DNA of 64,000 bases. Source: Nocardia jejuensis NBRC 103114. GTDB lineage: Bacteria; Actinomycetota; Actinomycetes; Mycobacteriales; Mycobacteriaceae. Below are positions 9,901-18,144 of this stretch, piece by piece. The stretch lies in NCBI RefSeq assembly GCF_001613145.1, contig NZ_BDBU01000010.1, positions 124,001 through 188,000 on the forward strand, written 5' to 3'. The translations under genes and the position numbers were made by a program. The first letter of the stretch is position 1, and each line of letters opens with the position of its first letter. The notes beneath the pieces were generated by a model. It did no database searches and had not been told where the DNA came from. It worked only from the letters and a program-made list of their open reading frames with translations.

Positions 9901-11016
9901 GTCCTGGAACGGGTTTCGGCGTGGGCGGCCTCCGCCGAACTCGATGTGATCGCGATCGAGCCGATCCGTGACTCCACCCGGGCGCGCCTGCACCGCGACG
10001 ACACCGCCGCCGTCGCCGGAGAGCTGGCCGTGGCGCACTTCGATCGCGCCCTCGATCAAGCCTGGCGGCGCACCTCGTACTCGGCGCTCACCGCGGGCGC
10101 GCACGACGCCGTGCCGGCCGGTGAACCGCCCGACGGCGGCGGCGTTGCCGACGAACCCACCGTGCCGACCGTGCTCGCCGAGGACCCGTCCGCCTTCGAA
10201 GGCGCGGCCCCGTCGCTCATGAACACGCTGCCCTACGGCGCGGAATTCGGCACCCTCGTGCACGAGGTCCTGGAATACGTCGACACCGACGCCCCCGACC
10301 TGGCCGCCGAGATCCACGCCCGCACCACCCACGCCGTGGCCGAGCAGATGTTCGACGCCGACCCCGATGTGCTGGCCGCGGCCCTGCTCGCGGTGATGCA
10401 CACCCCGATCGGATTCGGCACTCTCGCAGAGGTTTCCGCCCGCGATCGCCTCAGCGAACTCGACTTCGAACTCCCGCTGGCGGGCGGTGACACCCCGGCC
10501 GACATCCGGGTCACGGTCCCGCGCATCGCGGATCTGCTGCGCCGTCACCTCCCGGCCGACGACGTCTTCGCCCCCTACGCCGAGCAGCTCGCCCATCTCG
10601 ACGACACTCCGCTGCGCGGCTTCCTCACCGGCAGCATCGACGCCGTACTGCGCACGGCGGGACCACGTTTCGTGGTGGTCGACTACAAGACCAACCGCCT
10701 GGGCACCGGCGACCTGACTGTCGCGCACTACACCCACGCCCGCATGGCCGCGGAGATGATGCGCTCGCACTATCCCCTGCAGGCCATCCTGTATTCGGTT
10801 GCGCTGCACCGCTACCTGCGCTGGCGCCTCCCGGACTACGACCCCGCCCGCCACCTCGGCGGCATCCGCTACCTGTTCGTCCGGGGCATGATCGGACCGC
10901 ACACCCCCGACGGCGCGGGCGTCTTCGACTGGACCCCACCCCCGGGGCTGGTCACCGATCTGTCCCTGCTGCTGGCCGGAGACCCGGCCGGCACCGAAGA
11001 ACCGGCGGGCCGATGA
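6931..11016 (+). CDS. recB: RecBCD enzyme subunit RecB (helicase-nuclease) with long acidic N-terminal extension
   Basis: This is the 3'-5' SF1 helicase and nuclease of RecBCD. ATG 6931 was chosen because residues before it carry no family signal and it lies just after recC. 1361 residues. The Walker A motif EASAGTGKT lies near residue 270, the Walker B DEFQDTDPLQW near 515, a QIATVHASKGLEFPVVYLP helicase block follows, and the nuclease motif VVDYKTN is near 1250. Most RecB proteins reach Walker A within about the first 30 residues. Here some 245 residues rich in Pro, Asp, Ala and Glu (including an alternating Asp-Ala/Val run near residues 90-110) precede it and are probably disordered. The core is normal in length. 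The gene ends in ATGA overlap with a small ORF that leads into recD. Confidence 0.93.
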   Translation: MTDDLFSITDPDIAPHPTPTRPRRSDTPKSQKPPKSPKPRTPPTPAPEAELFTVTEDLTLEIPELLTDDPDPATTPATPDRPAEEAAEEPDVDTDVDSDADADADGGAEAGADTDIGIDAGGDATVELPDVPLDIAASDTRHVGAETDRDTDPVADADGSDVDARSHPPVEAEPDMAERISADVGSDSGTTAVVTDLFGMTAVAPGSDARGQVPREVWDEGFGGERGREPRGDLDLFGVEGAGVSEVVTPDSGDGFQLTGVLPSGTTVLEASAGTGKTYAIVGLAVRFVAEAGVNISELLLVTFSRAATQELRERTRDRFVGAAAALADPERARAEGDELIRHLAQANPSEVAARRERLLAALSDFDAGTIATTHSFCQRMLDELGLAGEQDPGVRLVEGIEDVVSTVADDLFLSRYARTAAPFGSADAARLAAAAVGDRHAMLVPEAEGEDDPAAERVAFADAARTETARRKRLSGLRDFDDLLVLLHEVLADPEHGPQACARIRSRFRVALVDEFQDTDPLQWDILRRAFHGHTTLVLVGDPKQAIYAFRGAEVLSYLDAVAHANARRELTTNRRSDAGLLAALEHLHGGAALGHKEITVHRVAPTRAFSRLSGPPERVVPLRLRCFPRTGAGPLNKSGFPTVGRQRERVATDVAADIVGLLESGVRIDSGTPHERPIGPGDIAVLVRNRVQLDMIRKELELAGVASVLAGGASVFGTPAAAEWLWVLHALEQPHRADRVRLAAGSALLGIDAVEIDAGGADLVGRLSAELRDSARLFARAGFAAVFEKMSAETKLAPRLLALEGGERRLTDLRHIAQLLDDAALKEGLGLTALTRWLADRVRDPASGSVAGRSRRLDRDAAAVQIATVHASKGLEFPVVYLPFAWDAAKLRNPPTQLFHDEQGRRVLDVGGPDAPGYSTRRLRAEAEEQAEELRLLYVALTRAGAQVVAWWAPCFDTQTAPLHRMIMGREPGSPAVADKVPVPSDPVVLERVSAWAASAELDVIAIEPIRDSTRARLHRDDTAAVAGELAVAHFDRALDQAWRRTSYSALTAGAHDAVPAGEPPDGGGVADEPTVPTVLAEDPSAFEGAAPSLMNTLPYGAEFGTLVHEVLEYVDTDAPDLAAEIHARTTHAVAEQMFDADPDVLAAALLAVMHTPIGFGTLAEVSARDRLSELDFELPLAGGDTPADIRVTVPRIADLLRRHLPADDVFAPYAEQLAHLDDTPLRGFLTGSIDAVLRTAGPRFVVVDYKTNRLGTGDLTVAHYTHARMAAEMMRSHYPLQAILYSVALHRYLRWRLPDYDPARHLGGIRYLFVRGMIGPHTPDGAGVFDWTPPPGLVTDLSLLLAGDPAGTEEPAGR

Positions 11017-11168
11017 GCCTCCGCCTCCTGTGTTCCGGCGATCGATCGCATCGCCGCGCCGCGTCGCGACCCGGCGCGCGGCGCAGCACCTCGGGTCCGC
11101 GCCCCTCGTGCGGCACGATCCCGGGGATGACCCCCGGGCGGTATCGGAAAGAGACGGGCGGGCGATGA
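11013..11168 (+). CDS. Possible 51-codon coupling ORF between recB and recD
   Basis: ATG 11013 overlaps the recB stop (ATGA), and this frame's own TGA overlaps the recD ATG at 11165 (again ATGA). The product would be 51 residues, Arg/Ser/Gly/Pro-rich, beginning MSLRLLCSGDRSHRRAA, with no recognisable domain. Its third-position GC is high but so is the background. It may be a true small protein, a translational-coupling device carrying ribosomes from recB to recD, or chance. recD also has a purine-rich site of its own (GGAAAGAG). Confidence 0.3.
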   Translation: MSLRLLCSGDRSHRRAASRPGARRSTSGPRPSCGTIPGMTPGRYRKETGGR

Positions 11169-13048
11169 CGTCGATTCAGTTGGCGCAGCGTGGAACCGGG
11201 CTGCTGCAGGTGTTCAATGCCGCCGGGGTGCTGGCCGCGGCGGATGTGCACGTGGCGCTGCGGCTCGGGCGGCTGGGCCGCGAGCAATCCGAGGCGGCGC
11301 TGTTCGCGACCGCGCTGGCCGTGCGCGCGGTGCGGTCCGGCTCGGTGTGCCTCGAGGTCCGTCGGATGCACGAGATCGGCGTGGACGCCGAAGGGACGGA
11401 AGAGTCCTCGATCGATCCCGCGACCCTGCCGTGGCCCGATGTGGAGGCGGTGATCGCGGCACTGCGGGTGAGCCCGCTGGTCTGCGGCAGCCCGGCGGGG
11501 CCGCTGCGGCCGTTGCGACTGGTCGATCCGGTGGGGTCCGACGCGGGTCCGCTGCTGTACCTGGATCGGTACTACCGCCAGGAGGAGACCATCCGCGCGG
11601 CGCTCACCGAGCGCGGGGCCTCGCATCCGATGGTGGACGCGGGATTGATTCGGCGCGAACTGGATCGGTTGTTCCCGGACCGGGTGGCGGCGGGGGAACC
11701 GCCGGACCGGCAGCGTCTGGCCGCGGCGCTGGCGGCTACCCAGTGGACGACCGTCATCGCGGGCGGTCCGGGTACCGGCAAGACGCACACCATCGCCCGC
11801 GTGCTGGCGTTGCTGGTCGCGCATCAGGACGCGGTCCCGGGCGCGCCCGCCCTGCGCATCGCTCTCGCCGCACCCACCGGTAAAGCCGCTGCGCGCCTGC
11901 AGGAGTCGGTGCGTGAGCAGGCGGGGGACATCGGACTGCCCGATCTCACCGCCGCGACCCTGCACCGGCTGCTCGGCTGGCAGCGTGGCGGCGCGGGCCG
12001 CTTCCGGCACAACGAGTTCAACCGCCTGCCCTACGACGTGATCGTGGTGGACGAGACCTCGATGGTGTCGCTGACCATGATGAGTCGCCTGCTGCCCGCC
12101 GTCCGGCCCGACGCCCGCCTGGTGCTGGTGGGCGATCCCGATCAGCTGGCCTCGGTGGACGCCGGCGCGGTGCTCGCGGATCTGGTGGCGGGACCGGTAC
12201 TGGGGCAGGAGAATCCGGCCCTGGCACAGGTACTGGGCGCGGAACTGGGTGCGAGCGCGGCCCATCCGGACGGCCTCTCCACCCGCGAGCGAGATCGCCT
12301 GCGCGGCGGCATAGTCCGGCTCACGCGCGGCCGCCGATTCGGCGGGCGGATCGCGGAGCTGGCCGTGGCCATCCGGGCCGGCGATGCCGACACCGCCCTG
12401 GACCTGCTGGCCGCGGGCGGCGATGACCTGTCCCTGCACACCCCCGACGACATCGCCGAGGTCCGTGCGGACGTGCTGCGCGCATCCCGCGCCGCCACCG
12501 AGGCGGCCATCGCGGGCGACGCCATCGGCGCACTCACCGCCCTGGAATCGCACCGCCTCCTGTGCGCGCACCGTCAGGGCCCCTACGGCGTCGAGCGCTG
12601 GGACCGGCTGGCGGGCGGCTGGGTCGCGGCGGCGGGCATCAACTCCGAGTCCGGGACCGGACACTGGTATCCGGGCCAGCCCCTGCTGGTCACCGCCAAC
12701 GACCACGAGGCGCGAATCTACAACGGCGACACCGGCGTCATCGTCCGCGCACCCGACGGCACGCTGCGCGCGGCGCTGCAGCGCGGTACCGAGCCCTACC
12801 TGGTGCACCCGACGCAGTTCCCCGGCGTGACCACCGTCTACGCCATGACCATTCACCGCAGTCAGGGCAGTCAGTACGACGACGTCTCGGTGGTGCTGCC
12901 GGGCGCCGAGTCCACCCTGCTCACCCGAGAACTGCTGTACACGGCCATCACCCGCGCCCGCAGGCACGTGCGCGTGCTGGGCACCGAGGAGTCCATCCGG
13001 GCCGCGATCGGCCGTCGTGTGCTGCGCGCGAGCGGCTTACGGGCGTAG
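11165..13048 (+). CDS. recD: RecBCD enzyme subunit RecD (5'-3' helicase)
   Basis: 627 residues from ATG 11165; an in-frame upstream ATG at 11030 would add 45 non-conserved residues. RecD is the fast SF1B 5'-3' helicase of RecBCD. Visible motifs are Walker A GGPGTGKT (about 200-207), motif Ia APTGKAAARLQESV, Walker B VVDETSMVS, motif III VGDPDQLASVDAG, and late motifs TIHRSQGSQYDDV and LLYTAITRAR. The N-terminal domain (about 1-180) is the RecB-contacting part. It is the third gene of the recCBD operon, with a short GC-rich inverted repeat directly after the stop. Confidence 0.95.
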   Translation: MTSIQLAQRGTGLLQVFNAAGVLAAADVHVALRLGRLGREQSEAALFATALAVRAVRSGSVCLEVRRMHEIGVDAEGTEESSIDPATLPWPDVEAVIAALRVSPLVCGSPAGPLRPLRLVDPVGSDAGPLLYLDRYYRQEETIRAALTERGASHPMVDAGLIRRELDRLFPDRVAAGEPPDRQRLAAALAATQWTTVIAGGPGTGKTHTIARVLALLVAHQDAVPGAPALRIALAAPTGKAAARLQESVREQAGDIGLPDLTAATLHRLLGWQRGGAGRFRHNEFNRLPYDVIVVDETSMVSLTMMSRLLPAVRPDARLVLVGDPDQLASVDAGAVLADLVAGPVLGQENPALAQVLGAELGASAAHPDGLSTRERDRLRGGIVRLTRGRRFGGRIAELAVAIRAGDADTALDLLAAGGDDLSLHTPDDIAEVRADVLRASRAATEAAIAGDAIGALTALESHRLLCAHRQGPYGVERWDRLAGGWVAAAGINSESGTGHWYPGQPLLVTANDHEARIYNGDTGVIVRAPDGTLRAALQRGTEPYLVHPTQFPGVTTVYAMTIHRSQGSQYDDVSVVLPGAESTLLTRELLYTAITRARRHVRVLGTEESIRAAIGRRVLRASGLRA

Positions 13049-13051
13049 CGG

Positions 13052-13068
13052 CCGTCCGGACCGGACGG
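13052..13068 (+). terminator. Possible hairpin after recD
   Basis: CCGTCCGG and CCGGACGG are separated by one base directly after the recD stop. The usable stem is about 5-6 bp with a short loop, so support is modest. Confidence 0.3.
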
Positions 13069-13273
13069 AGTCGAGCGGTTGCGCCCAGCGTGACCAGGTC
13101 GATCGGGAACGGGTCTGCCGCAGCCCCTCGGCCCCGGCGGGCGAGCACGGCGGGGCGGCGCGAGAATTCTTCTCGCCAACCGGTGTCGCCCGTCACACGG
13201 CGGGCCGCGCAGTGGATACGCTGAGGTTTCACCCGGCCGTGCGCCGGTTTCCGTGCGAATCGAAGGGGTATCG

Positions 13274-14752
13274 ATGAGCAGTGCACCCGAACACGTCGAC
13301 GTGCTCATAATCGGGGCCGGATTGTCCGGCATCGACGCCGCCTACCACCTGCAGCGTGCCTTCCCGTCGCGCACCTACGCGATCCTGGAGATGCGCGAGG
13401 CGATCGGCGGCACCTGGGACCTGTTCCGCTACCCGGGGATTCGCTCGGATTCGGATATGTTCACCCTCGGTTACCGGCATCGCCCCTGGCTGGGCGACAA
13501 GGCCATCGCCGACGGTGACTCCATCCTGCGATACGTGCGGGACACCGCCGCGGACAACGGCATCGACAAGCACATCCGCTACCGGCACAAGGTGATTCGC
13601 GCCGAGTGGTCCTCGGCCGGCAACCGCTGGACGGTGACCTCCGAGCACGACGGCGACTCGGTGGTGATCACCGCGGGCTTCCTTTTCTCCTGTTCCGGCT
13701 ACTACCGATACGACCAGGGCTACACGCCGGAATTCGCGGGCACGGAACGGTTCTCGGGACCGATCGTGCATCCGCAGCACTGGCCCGAACACCTGGACGT
13801 GGAAGGCAAGCGGGTCGTGATCGTGGGTTCCGGGGCCACCGCCGTGACTCTGGGCCCGGCCCTGGTCGAGCAGGGCGCGCAGGTCACCATGCTGCAGCGC
13901 TCCCCGTCGTACATCATCTCCATGCCCGCCCGCGACGCCTTCGCGGACCGGGTGCGCCGCTTCCTGCCCGCAAAGGCCGCGTACGCGCTGGCCCGCGCCA
14001 AGAACGTCGGGTTCAGCACCGTGATGTATCAGGTGTCGCAACGCTATCCGAAGCGGATGCGCGCCTGGATCCACGGCCTGCAGGAGCGCTGGCTGCCCGA
14101 GGGCTACGACATCGACACCCATTTCAACCCCCGCTACGACCCGTGGGATCAGCGACTGTGCCTGGTGCCCAACGGGGATCTGTTCCGCGCCATCCGCCAC
14201 GGCAAACTCGAGATGGCCACCGATCGCATCGAGACCTTCACCGAGACGGGACTGCGCCTCGAGTCCGGCGCCGACCTGGATGCCGATGTCGTCATCACCG
14301 CAACGGGTTTGAACCTGGTCGTCTTCGGCGGGATCGACCTGGTCGTGGACGGGCGCGAGCTGAAACTCCCGGAACTGATGGCCTACAAGGCCATGATGCT
14401 CTCGGACGTCCCCAACTTCGCCTTCGTGATCGGCTACACCAACGCCTCCTGGACGCTGAAGGCAGATCTGGTGTGCGAGTACGTGGTTCGCCTGCTGGCA
14501 CACATGGACGCGCACGGTTACGCCAAGGCGACGCCGGTCCGGGATCCCTCGGTCGGCACCGCGCCGTTCCTGGACTTCGAGCCCGGGTACGTGCTCCGGG
14601 TCATCGACTCGCTCCCCAAACAGGGCGATCGAGCCCCGTGGAAGCTGCACATGAACTACCTGCGCGACCTGCCGAAGATGCGCTACGGCCGGATCACCGA
14701 TCCCGCCATGCGCTTCGAGCGCGCCACCCACGGTGCGGGTGTACGCGAATAG
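13274..14752 (+). CDS. ethA: EthA-like Baeyer-Villiger flavin monooxygenase
   Basis: 492 residues from ATG 13274, which follows a GAAGGGG site. It uses FAD and NADPH to insert oxygen next to ketones or oxidise thioamides. FAD-binding GAGLSG is at 14-19 and the second nucleotide motif GSGATA at about 185-190. The Baeyer-Villiger fingerprint FxGxxxHxxxWP reads FSGPIVHPQHWP at 160-171. Long stretches match mycobacterial EthA, the activator of ethionamide (for example GGTWDLFRYPGIRSDSDM and WDQRLCLVPNGDLFRAIRHG). In M. tuberculosis ethA is divergent from its repressor gene ethR; no such neighbour exists here, and the next TetR gene is convergent. The natural substrate is unknown. Confidence 0.88.
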   Translation: MSSAPEHVDVLIIGAGLSGIDAAYHLQRAFPSRTYAILEMREAIGGTWDLFRYPGIRSDSDMFTLGYRHRPWLGDKAIADGDSILRYVRDTAADNGIDKHIRYRHKVIRAEWSSAGNRWTVTSEHDGDSVVITAGFLFSCSGYYRYDQGYTPEFAGTERFSGPIVHPQHWPEHLDVEGKRVVIVGSGATAVTLGPALVEQGAQVTMLQRSPSYIISMPARDAFADRVRRFLPAKAAYALARAKNVGFSTVMYQVSQRYPKRMRAWIHGLQERWLPEGYDIDTHFNPRYDPWDQRLCLVPNGDLFRAIRHGKLEMATDRIETFTETGLRLESGADLDADVVITATGLNLVVFGGIDLVVDGRELKLPELMAYKAMMLSDVPNFAFVIGYTNASWTLKADLVCEYVVRLLAHMDAHGYAKATPVRDPSVGTAPFLDFEPGYVLRVIDSLPKQGDRAPWKLHMNYLRDLPKMRYGRITDPAMRFERATHGAGVRE

Positions 14753-14780
14753 CCGGGGAGAGAAGGACTTCGGGTCGATT

Positions 14781-14795
14781 CGAGCGAGACGCTCG
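14781..14795. terminator. Short hairpin between convergent genes
   Basis: CGAGCG and CGCTCG pair around a 3-nt loop in the 44-bp gap between the EthA-like gene and the convergent TetR gene. It could serve both strands. Confidence 0.35.
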
Positions 14796-14796
14796 C

Positions 14797-15528
14797 CTAC
14801 CGCTCGCCGCCGGTCTCGCCCGACCCGAACAGTCCCGGGATCTCGAGCGCGTGCTCGACATCGCCGCGCTGCCCCAGCATGGCCAGCACCCCGCGAATCA
14901 TGGTGAGCCGCGCCGCGGCGATGGTCTCGGCGTCGGGTTCCCCGTGCGGCGCGCCCGCCGAGATGCGGAAGACCACGTATTCGCAGACCTGCAGCGCGGT
15001 GTCCAGATCCAGATCGCTGGGCGCGGGACGACCGAGCACCGCGAACTTGTCCCGCACGAGCGCGCGGATGTCATCCAGCGCCTGCTCCCGATAGGTCGAG
15101 ACCGGTGAGCCCGGATCGTGCAGTTCGGCGAACAGCGGCGCCAGCATCGGCCCGTGCCCGCCTGCCCAGTACAGGTACGCCTCGATCATGTTGATGCCCA
15201 GTTCGACGGGTACCTCGGTCCGCGCCAAGGCGGATCGGATGCCGCCGACCAGGTCGTCGTTGGAGACCGCGAGCACCGCGTGCAGCGGTTCGGTCGCATT
15301 GGCGAAATAACGATAGAACGTCGGCCGCGCCAACCCCGCGGTCTCGATGATCCGCGCGACACTCAATCCGCGCGATCCGTGCGAGGCGAACACCTCGGCC
15401 GTGGCCAGCACGATCCGCGCCCGCACCTGATCGGCCTGCTTCTCCGTCTGCGGGGGCCGCCCGCGCCGCGCGGTGGTGCCGGTCGGCGGCGTGGTGGCGC
15501 TTGCCGAGTTCACGGGTGCCGGTGTCAT
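14797..15528 (-). CDS. TetR-family transcriptional repressor
   Basis: 243 residues. A polar N-terminal tail of about 30 residues precedes a TetR DNA-binding domain. Its helix-turn-helix lies near 53-75 and includes LSVARIIETAGLARPTFYRYF, the usual TetR signature. The C-terminal two thirds form a helical ligand/dimer domain that I cannot assign to a ligand. The gene is divergent from the aldehyde dehydrogenase-SDR operon across a 130-bp region holding two dyad sites (15582-15610). It therefore probably represses itself and that operon until a substrate-derived effector binds. Confidence 0.88.
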   Translation of the reverse strand: MTPAPVNSASATTPPTGTTARRGRPPQTEKQADQVRARIVLATAEVFASHGSRGLSVARIIETAGLARPTFYRYFANATEPLHAVLAVSNDDLVGGIRSALARTEVPVELGINMIEAYLYWAGGHGPMLAPLFAELHDPGSPVSTYREQALDDIRALVRDKFAVLGRPAPSDLDLDTALQVCEYVVFRISAGAPHGEPDAETIAAARLTMIRGVLAMLGQRGDVEHALEIPGLFGSGETGGER

Positions 15529-15550
15529 GGGTGTGAGCTCGGCGTAAGGC

Positions 15551-15610
15551 TTGACATGAGATGCGTCACGACCATTAATCTAACACTAGTGTTCGCGTAA
15601 CACTGGTGTT
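15551..15610 (+). promoter_or_regulatory. Divergent promoter with two TetR operator-like dyads
   Basis: AACACTAGTGTT (15582-15593) is a perfect 12-bp palindrome. AACACTGGTGTT (15599-15610) repeats it with one changed base, 17 bp centre to centre. TTGACA at 15551-15556 followed by TAATCT-like sequence 18-19 bp on could be a plus-strand -35/-10, which would place the sites over the start of the aldehyde dehydrogenase transcript. The position between a TetR gene and its divergent target is classic. Binding by this TetR is inferred. Confidence 0.65.
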
Positions 15611-15658
15611 CAGTGAATAGCGGGCAACGGCCCGCACGACCTACCGAGAGGGCGCCCG

Positions 15659-17230
15659 ATGACGACTGCCCCGCAGCTCTCCGCTGCCGACGCACTGCCG
15701 CTCGACCTGATCGAGCGGCTGCTCGGCCTCGCCGTGGCGGGAGGTGCGCCCTCGGTGGAGGTGTTCGCCCCGGCCACCGGGCGCAAGATCGCGGACCTGC
15801 CGCAGTCCTCGGTAGGCGATATCGAGACCGCCTTCGCCACCGCGCGGAGCGCGCAGCAGAAGTGGGCCGGGGTGCCCGTCGGCGAACGCGCCGCGCTGCT
15901 GCGCCGCGTTCACGACATGGTGCTGGCCGAGCAGGACGCGATTCTCGACATCATCCAGACCGAGACCGGCAAATCCCGCGTGCACGCCTTCGACGAGGTC
16001 TCCGATGTCGCGGTGAATGCCCGCTACTACGCGAGCGAGGGCAAGCGGCTGCTCGCGCACCGCAAGCCGCGCGGCGTCATGCCGGTGCTGACCCAGGTCG
16101 AGGTCCGCAACCGGCCCAAGGGCGTGGTCGCGGTCATCTCGCCGTGGAACTATCCGCTCGCGCTCGGCGCCTCCGACGCGCTGCCCGCGCTGCTCGCGGG
16201 CAACGCCGTGATCGGCCGCCCCGACAACCAGACCGCGCTCACCCTGCTGTGGGCCATCGACATCGCCGAGCGCGCGGGCCTGCCCAAGGGCCTGTGGCAG
16301 GCGGTGCTGGGCCGGGGCGCGGTCGTCGGCACCGAGGTCATCGCCCGCGCCGATTTCGTCGACTACACCGGCTCGAGCGCCACCGGCCGCACCATCGCCC
16401 AGCAGGCGGGGGAGCGGTTGATCGGCTACTCGCTGGAGCTGGGCGGCAAGAACCCGCTGCTGGTGCTTGCCGACGCCGACGTGTCGGCCGCCGCCAAGAT
16501 CGCGGTGCGCGCCTGCTTCGCCTCGGCCGGACAACTGTGCGAGTCGATCGAGCGAATCTATGTGCACGCCAACGTCTATGACCAGTTCGTCGCCGATTTC
16601 GTCGAGAACACCGGCAAACTCACGCTCGGCAAGGACCTCGACTTCTCCTACGAGATCGGCTCGCTGACCTTCCCGCGCCAGATCGACACCGTCAGCAAGC
16701 ATGTCGACGACGCCGTCGCCAAGGGCGCGCGGGTGCTCGCGGGCGGCAAGGCCCGCCCGGACCTCGGCCCGTACTTCTACGAACCGACGATTCTGGCCGA
16801 TGTGCGCGAGGGCATGACCGTGTTCCGTGAGGAGACCTTCGGACCGGTCGTCTCGGTGTACCGCGTCGAGACCGACGAGGACGCCGTGACCCAGGCCAAC
16901 GACACCGCCTACGGCCTCAATGCCAGTGTGTGGGGCCGCGATACGAACCGCGCGCGTGAGATCGCCGCTCGGATCGATGCCGGATCGGTGAACGTCAACG
17001 AGGGCTTCATCGCGGCGTGGGGCTCGGTGGCCGCGCCCTCGGGCGGGCTCGGCATCTCCGGCACCGGTCGCCGGCACGGTCCCGAAGGGCTGCTCAAGTA
17101 CATCGACACCCAGACCATCGCGGTGCAGCGGGTGCTGCCCATCGCGCCGCTGCCGGGCATGTCGGAACAGCTGTGGGCCAAGACCATGACGCTCTACCTG
17201 GGCGTGATGAAGACGTTGCGGCAGAAGTGA
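15659..17230 (+). CDS. gabD2: Aldehyde dehydrogenase, GabD2-like (succinate-semialdehyde dehydrogenase)
   Basis: 523 residues, NAD(P)+-dependent oxidation of an aldehyde to an acid. Catalytic features: oxyanion Asn164 in SPWNYP, general base Glu260 in LELGGKNP, nucleophile Cys294 in AGQLCES. The sequence closely follows mycobacterial GabD2 (shared blocks GVVAVISPWNYP, ACFASAGQLC, GRRHGPEGLLKY). One deviation is that the cofactor-site Lys-Pro reads Arg187-Pro188 (GRPDN). It is the first gene of a two-gene unit with the SDR 34 bp downstream, behind TetR operators. This context suggests catabolism of an alcohol/aldehyde substrate rather than only the GABA shunt. Confidence 0.85.
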   Translation: MTTAPQLSAADALPLDLIERLLGLAVAGGAPSVEVFAPATGRKIADLPQSSVGDIETAFATARSAQQKWAGVPVGERAALLRRVHDMVLAEQDAILDIIQTETGKSRVHAFDEVSDVAVNARYYASEGKRLLAHRKPRGVMPVLTQVEVRNRPKGVVAVISPWNYPLALGASDALPALLAGNAVIGRPDNQTALTLLWAIDIAERAGLPKGLWQAVLGRGAVVGTEVIARADFVDYTGSSATGRTIAQQAGERLIGYSLELGGKNPLLVLADADVSAAAKIAVRACFASAGQLCESIERIYVHANVYDQFVADFVENTGKLTLGKDLDFSYEIGSLTFPRQIDTVSKHVDDAVAKGARVLAGGKARPDLGPYFYEPTILADVREGMTVFREETFGPVVSVYRVETDEDAVTQANDTAYGLNASVWGRDTNRAREIAARIDAGSVNVNEGFIAAWGSVAAPSGGLGISGTGRRHGPEGLLKYIDTQTIAVQRVLPIAPLPGMSEQLWAKTMTLYLGVMKTLRQK

Positions 17231-17264
17231 TTCGCGAACTCACCGAGACAGGGGTACAGAGGGT

Positions 17265-18089
17265 ATGAAGACGGCAGCGGGCACGAAGGTTCTCGTCACC
17301 GGCGCGGCCATGGGGCTGGGCAAGTCGTTCGCGCAGCGCGCGGTGGCCGAACGCGCCGCTGACGTCGTGCTGTGGGACATCAACGAGGAAGCGCTGAAGG
17401 AGACCGCCGCCGAACTGGCCGCGCAGGGCTCGAGCCGCGTCCACCACTACGTGGTCGACGTGTCCGATCGGGACGCCATCGCCGAGGCCGGTGCGGCGGT
17501 GCGCGCCGAGGTCGGCGATATCGACGTGCTGATCAACAACGCGGGCATCGTGCGCGGCAACGGGTACTTCTGGGAGACCACGAACAAGGTCGACATCGAC
17601 AAGACGATGGCGATCAATTCCCTTGCGCCCATGTACGTCACGCTGGAGTTCCTGCCCGCCATGGTCAGCGGCAAGCGGGAATCGCGGGTCATGACGATCG
17701 CCTCGTCCGCGGGTCTGGTCTCCAATCCGCGCATGAGCGTCTACGCGGCGTCCAAGTGGGCGGCGCTGGGCTGGTCGGACTCGGTGCGCTTGGAGCTCGA
17801 GCAGTCCGGCAACGATCACGTCAAGTTCACCACCGTGTGTCCGACGTACATCAACACCGGAATGTTCGACGGCGCCAAGGGCTTCCTATTCACTCCGATC
17901 CTGGAGCCGGACCACGTGGTGGACACCTCCTGGAACGAGATGAAGAAGGGCGCGGCCCTGGTGGTCATGCCGTGGACCTCGCGCCTCAACCGCGCCATCA
18001 CCGGCCTGCTGCCCCTGAAGGTGCGCGACTTCTACCTCAACTCGGTCGGCGTCTACCACTCGATGGACGAATTCAAGGGCCGCAAGTAG
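17265..18089 (+). CDS. Short-chain dehydrogenase/reductase
   Basis: 274 residues, classical SDR fold. The cofactor motif TGAAMGLG is at 12-19, NNAG at 91-94, catalytic Ser147/148 in IASSAG, and the YxxxK pair Tyr160/Lys164 in YAASK. Asp38 after the second strand (VLWDIN) favours NAD(H). The gene is 34 bp behind the aldehyde dehydrogenase and likely co-transcribed. Together they could oxidise an alcohol or hydroxyacid to the carboxylate. The C-terminal Arg/Leu-rich helix (LNRAITGLLPLKVRDFYL) is like that of SDRs acting on lipophilic substrates. The substrate is unknown. Confidence 0.88.
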   Translation: MKTAAGTKVLVTGAAMGLGKSFAQRAVAERAADVVLWDINEEALKETAAELAAQGSSRVHHYVVDVSDRDAIAEAGAAVRAEVGDIDVLINNAGIVRGNGYFWETTNKVDIDKTMAINSLAPMYVTLEFLPAMVSGKRESRVMTIASSAGLVSNPRMSVYAASKWAALGWSDSVRLELEQSGNDHVKFTTVCPTYINTGMFDGAKGFLFTPILEPDHVVDTSWNEMKKGAALVVMPWTSRLNRAITGLLPLKVRDFYLNSVGVYHSMDEFKGRK

Positions 18090-18099
18090 GCATTCGGCT

Positions 18100-18139
18100 C
18101 GTCAGGGCTCGTGCGGAGATATCCGGGCGGGCCCTGACG
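18100..18139. terminator. Bidirectional hairpin between SDR and HAD genes
   Basis: CGTCAGGGC at the left end pairs with GCCCTGACG at the right end, and the inner bases pair partly around a short loop. It sits in the 55-bp gap between convergent genes, so it can end both transcripts. Confidence 0.6.
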
Positions 18140-18144
18140 CATTG

